This document shows, piece after piece, positions 5,901-8,313 of a DNA stretch of 8,313 nt. The DNA is from an uncultured Planctomycetaceae bacterium (GTDB lineage Bacteria > Planctomycetota > Planctomycetia > Pirellulales > Pirellulaceae): positions 1 to 8,313 of the forward strand of contig CALBTA010000101.1 in assembly GCA_937967755.1 (NCBI GenBank), in the 5' to 3' direction. Position 1 is the stretch's first letter; each line of letters starts with the position of its first letter. The position numbers and the translations under genes were made by a program. Below the pieces are notes generated by a model that saw only the letters and a list, made by a program, of their open reading frames with translations, had not been told where the DNA came from and did not search any database.

Positions 5901-7631
5901 TTCGCCCGCGGGCGCCCCGAATCGAGTGCGTTGTCCGGCGTCTTGTCTTCGCTCCAAGAAGCAACGGTCGACTCGAACGCCGCGATTCTCGACGGCATGG
6001 CCAAGGGTTGGCAGAAGGACCATATTGTCAAGCTCAATGACGAAGATGATCGGGCGATTGCCGAACTGCTGGCGGCACTGCCCGCTCAATCGCAGGCCAC
6101 GCTGATTCAACTGGCAACTGCCTGGGGCAGCAATTCCGTCGCGAAACATACCGAGACCATCGCGAAAGCCCTGCTGGAAACCGTTGGCGATGACGATAAG
6201 CCGGCGGGCGCCCGAATCGCCGCCGCGCAACAACTGATCGAACTGCGCCGAACGGACGCGAAGATCGCCCGTACCGTGCTGCGACAGATCACGCCGCAGG
6301 CTTCGCCAGAATTGGCTGAAGGGCTGCTGGAAGCTTGCCAGGGAAGCCGCGCCGAGGGTGTGGGCGATGCGATTGTGGAAGCGATGTCCGGTTGGACGCC
6401 GGCCGCTCAGTCAGCGGCAGTTCGCGCGCTGCTTTCCCGCCCGGAACTGACCGAGGCGTTGCTGTCGGGCATCGAGAATCGCCAACTGCAATTGGCCGAC
6501 CTGTCGCTCGACCAGCAGCAGGCGCTGGCCAACCATCCCGTCCAAGCCGTTGCCGCCCGGGCGAAGAAATTGATTGAAAGCGGGGGAGGCCTACCCAACC
6601 CCGATCGGCAAAAAGTGCTGGCCGAGTTGATGCCGCTGACGGAACAGTTAGGCGACGTCGCGATCGGCAAAGAGGTCTTCAAGAAGCAGTGCGCCAAATG
6701 CCACACCCATTCCGGCGAGGGCACGCAGATCGGCCCCGACCTGACCGGCATGGCCGTCCACCCCAAGAAGGAACTGCTGGGCCACATCATCGACCCCAGC
6801 GCCAGCGTCGAAGGGAATTACCGCACCTACACGATCTACACCTTGGCAGGCCGAGTCCACAACGGCATGCTGGCGGGTGAATCGAAAACGGCCGTCGAAC
6901 TGGTCGACGCGGAAGCCAAACGGCATACCATCATTCGCGAAGACATCGACGAACTGATCGCGTCGCCCAAGTCGCTGATGCCCGAAGGCTTCGAGAAAGA
7001 GATTGCCAACGACGAGATGCGGCACTTGCTGGAATTTTTGACCGCCCGCGGGAAGTACTTGCCGCTTGATCTCAGCAAGGCTGCCACCATCGTCAGCACC
7101 AAGGGCATGTTCTATGACGAGAACACTGACCACGAACGTTTAATCTTCCCCGACTGGAAACCAAAGACGTTTGAAGGCGTGCCGTTTGTGCTGGTCGATC
7201 CGCAAGGTGACCACAAAGCGAACGTCGTCATGCTGCACGGGCCAAACGGCAAATTCCCGCCGACAATGCCCAAGCGCGTCGCGCTCGCGTGCAATACTTC
7301 CGCGAAGGCGATTCACTTTCTGTCAGGTGTCTCGGGTTGGGGCTTTCCGGCTAATCGTGATAAGTCCGTCTCGATGATTGTCAGGCTGCACTACAGCGGC
7401 GAAAAGTCGGAGGACCACGAACTGCGCAATGCCGTTCACTTTGCCGATTACATTCGCAAGACCGAGGTGCCCGAGTCGAAGTTGGCGTTCATGCTGCGGC
7501 AGCAACAGATTCGCTACCTGGCGGTCTACCCTCAAAAAGCGGAAGCAATCGAGCGCATCGAATTGATCAAAGGACCGGATCGCACGGCACCAGTGGTAAT
7601 GGCCGTCACGGTCGAAACAAATGACCACTGA
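2958..7631 (+). CDS. ThuA / PVC-type dehydrogenase / HEAT-like / CxxCH heme-binding multidomain secreted protein
   Basis: This 1557-residue protein starts with a Sec signal peptide (MIHRFLLVLLSVAMTSAASA, probable cut after Ala20). Residues about 23-226 form a ThuA-like domain (class I glutamine-amidotransferase-like fold, linked to sugar metabolism). Residues about 295-684 match the planctomycete/verrucomicrobial putative membrane-bound dehydrogenase domain, a glucose/sorbosone-dehydrogenase-like propeller, with two acidic metal-site-like motifs, DTDGDWKAD (357-365) and DTNGDDKAD (400-408). Residues about 685-772 are an unexpected RND-like segment (separate entry). Residues about 773-1228 are helical, HEAT-like repeats. 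Residues about 1230-1365 are the planctomycete-type heme domain: CAKCH at 1245-1249 binds heme c, and Met1341 in SLMPEG is the likely axial ligand. Residues 1372-1557 are a beta-rich C-terminal module without a name I can give. I infer periplasmic or extracellular oxidation of a sugar-like substrate with electron transfer to the heme; the substrate is unknown. Single-gene unit; no frameshift seen. Confidence 0.95.
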   Translation: MIHRFLLVLLSVAMTSAASAREAELSLMFLGDDGHHQPALRARQLIPAMAKRGIEVTYTNDVADLNAKALAAYDGLIVYANIEKISPEQEKALLDYVAAGHGFVPLHCASYCFLNSDKYIELVGAQFKSHQAGTFRVENIAPKHPILKGFGGFESWDETYVHHRHNEKDRTVLEVRAEGDAKEPWTWVRTHGQGRVFYTAWGHDHRTWGHPGFHNLVERGIRWACGIDDLSNVPVYRERPAFVTPEMTPPREDVKPFEYVDVGPKIPNYTAGARWGTQEKPRTLMQKPLPAEESLKHFVVPKGFRVELFADETNFEGKPIAMNWDERGRLWICETVDYPNELQPAGKGRDRIRICEDTDGDWKADKFTVFADKLSIPTAVAFYRGGAIVQDGTKTLYLKDTNGDDKADVRTVLIKGWALGDTHGGVSNFRYGLDNWFWGMQGYNNSAPEYRLAVDGTSTKESVESTPFRMGFFRFKLDNNDPPNVVDLEFIRSTNNNTWGLGFSEEGLVFGSTANHNPSVYMPIANRYYERVRGWAPQGLGTIADTHKFAPITDKVRQVDHHGGYTAGAGHALYTARRYPQRYWNRTAFVCGPTGHLVGTFVLNPSGADFNSTSPCNLLASDDEWSAPIAAEVGPDGNVWVLDWYNYIVQHNPTPQGFRNGKGNAYESDLRDKKHGRIYRVVYDATFMAIRIDRDKRNSVGLTEKDVLDALAGAGIHTRSVEREEKRDLIRIELSDVPEDFTAEEFAVLPIKPAQGGAAVRMSDVASVLLERYEPDCRSLERATPEQLAAALRSDNMLWRLHAQRLLVERGRNDFEQKLKDIAFEKGTDAIGQRPSVNHALWTLAGIGAMDDADSDASVHASVALEHSAAAVRRAGAETLPNVVDTAILLIDMGLLADDDSQVRMAALLKIADIPADRRGTIGGAIAQAMIDPANHNDRWLLDAATSAAAGHDAAFLTAVARQPSPIPSPVLQRVKIVAEHFARGRPESSALSGVLSSLQEATVDSNAAILDGMAKGWQKDHIVKLNDEDDRAIAELLAALPAQSQATLIQLATAWGSNSVAKHTETIAKALLETVGDDDKPAGARIAAAQQLIELRRTDAKIARTVLRQITPQASPELAEGLLEACQGSRAEGVGDAIVEAMSGWTPAAQSAAVRALLSRPELTEALLSGIENRQLQLADLSLDQQQALANHPVQAVAARAKKLIESGGGLPNPDRQKVLAELMPLTEQLGDVAIGKEVFKKQCAKCHTHSGEGTQIGPDLTGMAVHPKKELLGHIIDPSASVEGNYRTYTIYTLAGRVHNGMLAGESKTAVELVDAEAKRHTIIREDIDELIASPKSLMPEGFEKEIANDEMRHLLEFLTARGKYLPLDLSKAATIVSTKGMFYDENTDHERLIFPDWKPKTFEGVPFVLVDPQGDHKANVVMLHGPNGKFPPTMPKRVALACNTSAKAIHFLSGVSGWGFPANRDKSVSMIVRLHYSGEKSEDHELRNAVHFADYIRKTEVPESKLAFMLRQQQIRYLAVYPQKAEAIERIELIKGPDRTAPVVMAVTVETNDH
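5004..5273 (+). other. In-frame RND-transporter-like segment inside the large gene
   Basis: About 90 codons (residues about 683-772) lie between the end of the dehydrogenase domain (HGRIYRVVYD) and the start of the helical repeats (ATPEQLAAALRSDNMLWRLH). From memory of the family, these two blocks are normally only a dozen or so residues apart. The intervening peptide contains IRIDRDKRNSVGLTEKDVLD, then a hydrophilic stretch with IRIELSDVPEDF, then AVRMSDVASV. That order (I-x-I-D-R-x-K...G-L-T-x-x-D-V, a strand, then V-R-x-S-D-V-A-x-V) resembles a porter subdomain segment of RND efflux permeases of the AcrB/CusA type. TACGA occurs in phase at both edges (5004-5008 and 5274-5278); removing exactly 270 bases would leave RVVYEPDCRSLE, a plausible linker. 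No transmembrane part of an RND pump is present, so it cannot act as a pump. The RND assignment is by eye only. Confidence 0.5.
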
Positions 7632-7644
7632 CCGCCGCAGCCCA

Positions 7645-8313
7645 TTACCGGATGATCTTACCGGCATACTTGTTCTGCACCCGGTCGGTCGCTGGCCGTG
7701 GGCCGCGCCACATTTTTAGGTAGTGCCACGGCAGGAACTCGCGGTGCGGGTCTTCCTCTTTGCCCACCGAGGGCAAGTAGATCCACGGCACGGTCGGGTG
7801 CTTGTGGTGCGAAAGGTGCCAGTTGTGGTGCAGCCAGATCCAATCGATGGGGGCGAGGAACCACAAGTTACGCGCCCCCAGCAGCACATCGCGCTGCGTG
7901 TTGAAGTGATGGACGTACTGCATTGCCGACCAACTGAACCCGAAGCCGAAATAGACAATGGCGTAGTTGATCAGCGGAATCTGAAAGGCCCAAACGATCA
8001 GCGCGTGCAGCGCAATCGCCGCCGCGCCTTCGAGGCGGATCATCCACCAGTACCGCGGGTTGAGCGATTCCATCAGCGCCGCCGAAGGGCGGTCGTATTC
8101 CCATAATTTCTTACGCAACAGAAACGGCGCGACGACAACCACGACGTTCGCCAACACCACCGAAAGCCAGTAAACACCCGTGATGATGCCGTAAAGCTGT
8201 AGCCATTTCAGCACGGGGTACTCGCCTTCGAAGTACAAGTCGAACGCTTCGTCATCGCTGCGGTTGCGCATGTGATGCCCCAAATGCCCCTGCCGAATCA
8301 AATGAAACGGGGC
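7645..8313 (-). CDS. Fatty acid desaturase family membrane protein, C-terminal part (5' end outside window)
   Basis: The minus strand is open from the window edge to a TAA at 7645-7647, giving 222 visible residues. Two histidine boxes of the HxxHH type are visible: HLGHH (8272-8286) and HLSHH (7804-7818, within HHNWHLSHHKHP), 156 residues apart. These fit boxes two and three of integral membrane fatty acid desaturases, whose eight or so histidines hold a diiron centre that inserts a double bond into an acyl chain using oxygen. The first box (HxxxH) would lie upstream, outside the window. Two hydrophobic regions lie between the boxes (around VYWLSVVLANVVVVVAPFLL and ALIVWAFQIPLINYAIVYFG), consistent with paired membrane helices that put all boxes on the cytoplasmic side. 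Substrate and position of desaturation cannot be told; a carotenoid-type or sphingolipid-type relative is possible. It converges on the large dehydrogenase/heme gene with 13 bases between stops. Confidence 0.92.
   Translation of the reverse strand, partial: APFHLIRQGHLGHHMRNRSDDEAFDLYFEGEYPVLKWLQLYGIITGVYWLSVVLANVVVVVAPFLLRKKLWEYDRPSAALMESLNPRYWWMIRLEGAAAIALHALIVWAFQIPLINYAIVYFGFGFSWSAMQYVHHFNTQRDVLLGARNLWFLAPIDWIWLHHNWHLSHHKHPTVPWIYLPSVGKEEDPHREFLPWHYLKMWRGPRPATDRVQNKYAGKIIR

Noticed and set aside
5061..6233. Antisense open frame of 390 codons on the minus strand
   Set aside because: Shadow of the helical-repeat region of the large gene; no recognisable motif and no convincing ribosome binding site.

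Overview
The window looks like chromosomal DNA from a planctomycete, probably a relative of the Pirellula/Rhodopirellula group. Three things point there: a prepilin-like DUF1559 protein with the H-X9-DG motif, coupled to a small lipoprotein with a carboxypeptidase-regulatory/transthyretin-like fold; a very large secreted protein joining a ThuA-like domain, a PVC-type membrane-bound dehydrogenase propeller, helical repeats and a planctomycete-type CxxCH heme domain; and a lipoprotein with FG-GAP/VCBS motifs. The genus is inference.

Layout. Positions 1-1190 (minus) hold the N-terminal part of an FG-GAP/VCBS lipoprotein whose 3' end lies outside the window. A 170-base divergent intergenic region follows, containing a perfect 10-bp inverted repeat. 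On the plus strand, 1361-1867 encodes a small lipoprotein with an uncertain start. It overlaps the DUF1559 gene (1864-2844) by four bases (ATGA). A short gap with a weak hairpin, a TGCTTAGA direct repeat and a good ribosome binding site leads to the ThuA/dehydrogenase/heme gene, best read as 2958-7631. A partial fatty acid desaturase gene (7645-8313, minus) converges on it with 13 bases between the stops.

How the genes relate. Only the lipoprotein/DUF1559 pair shows clear operon structure. The first three complete or partial products and the large protein all carry export signals (lipoprotein, prepilin-like or Sec signal), so much of the window encodes envelope or secreted proteins. The large protein combines a putative sugar-related domain, a dehydrogenase-like propeller and a heme domain, which suggests oxidation of a carbohydrate-like substrate outside the cytoplasm; the substrate is unknown. 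The desaturase is a separate membrane-lipid function.

Most unusual observation. Between the dehydrogenase propeller and the helical-repeat region of the large protein is an in-frame stretch of about 90 codons (about 5004-5273). Its predicted peptide resembles a porter-domain segment of RND efflux transporters rather than anything expected there. No CRISPR array, tRNA, rRNA, insertion sequence or defence system was seen.
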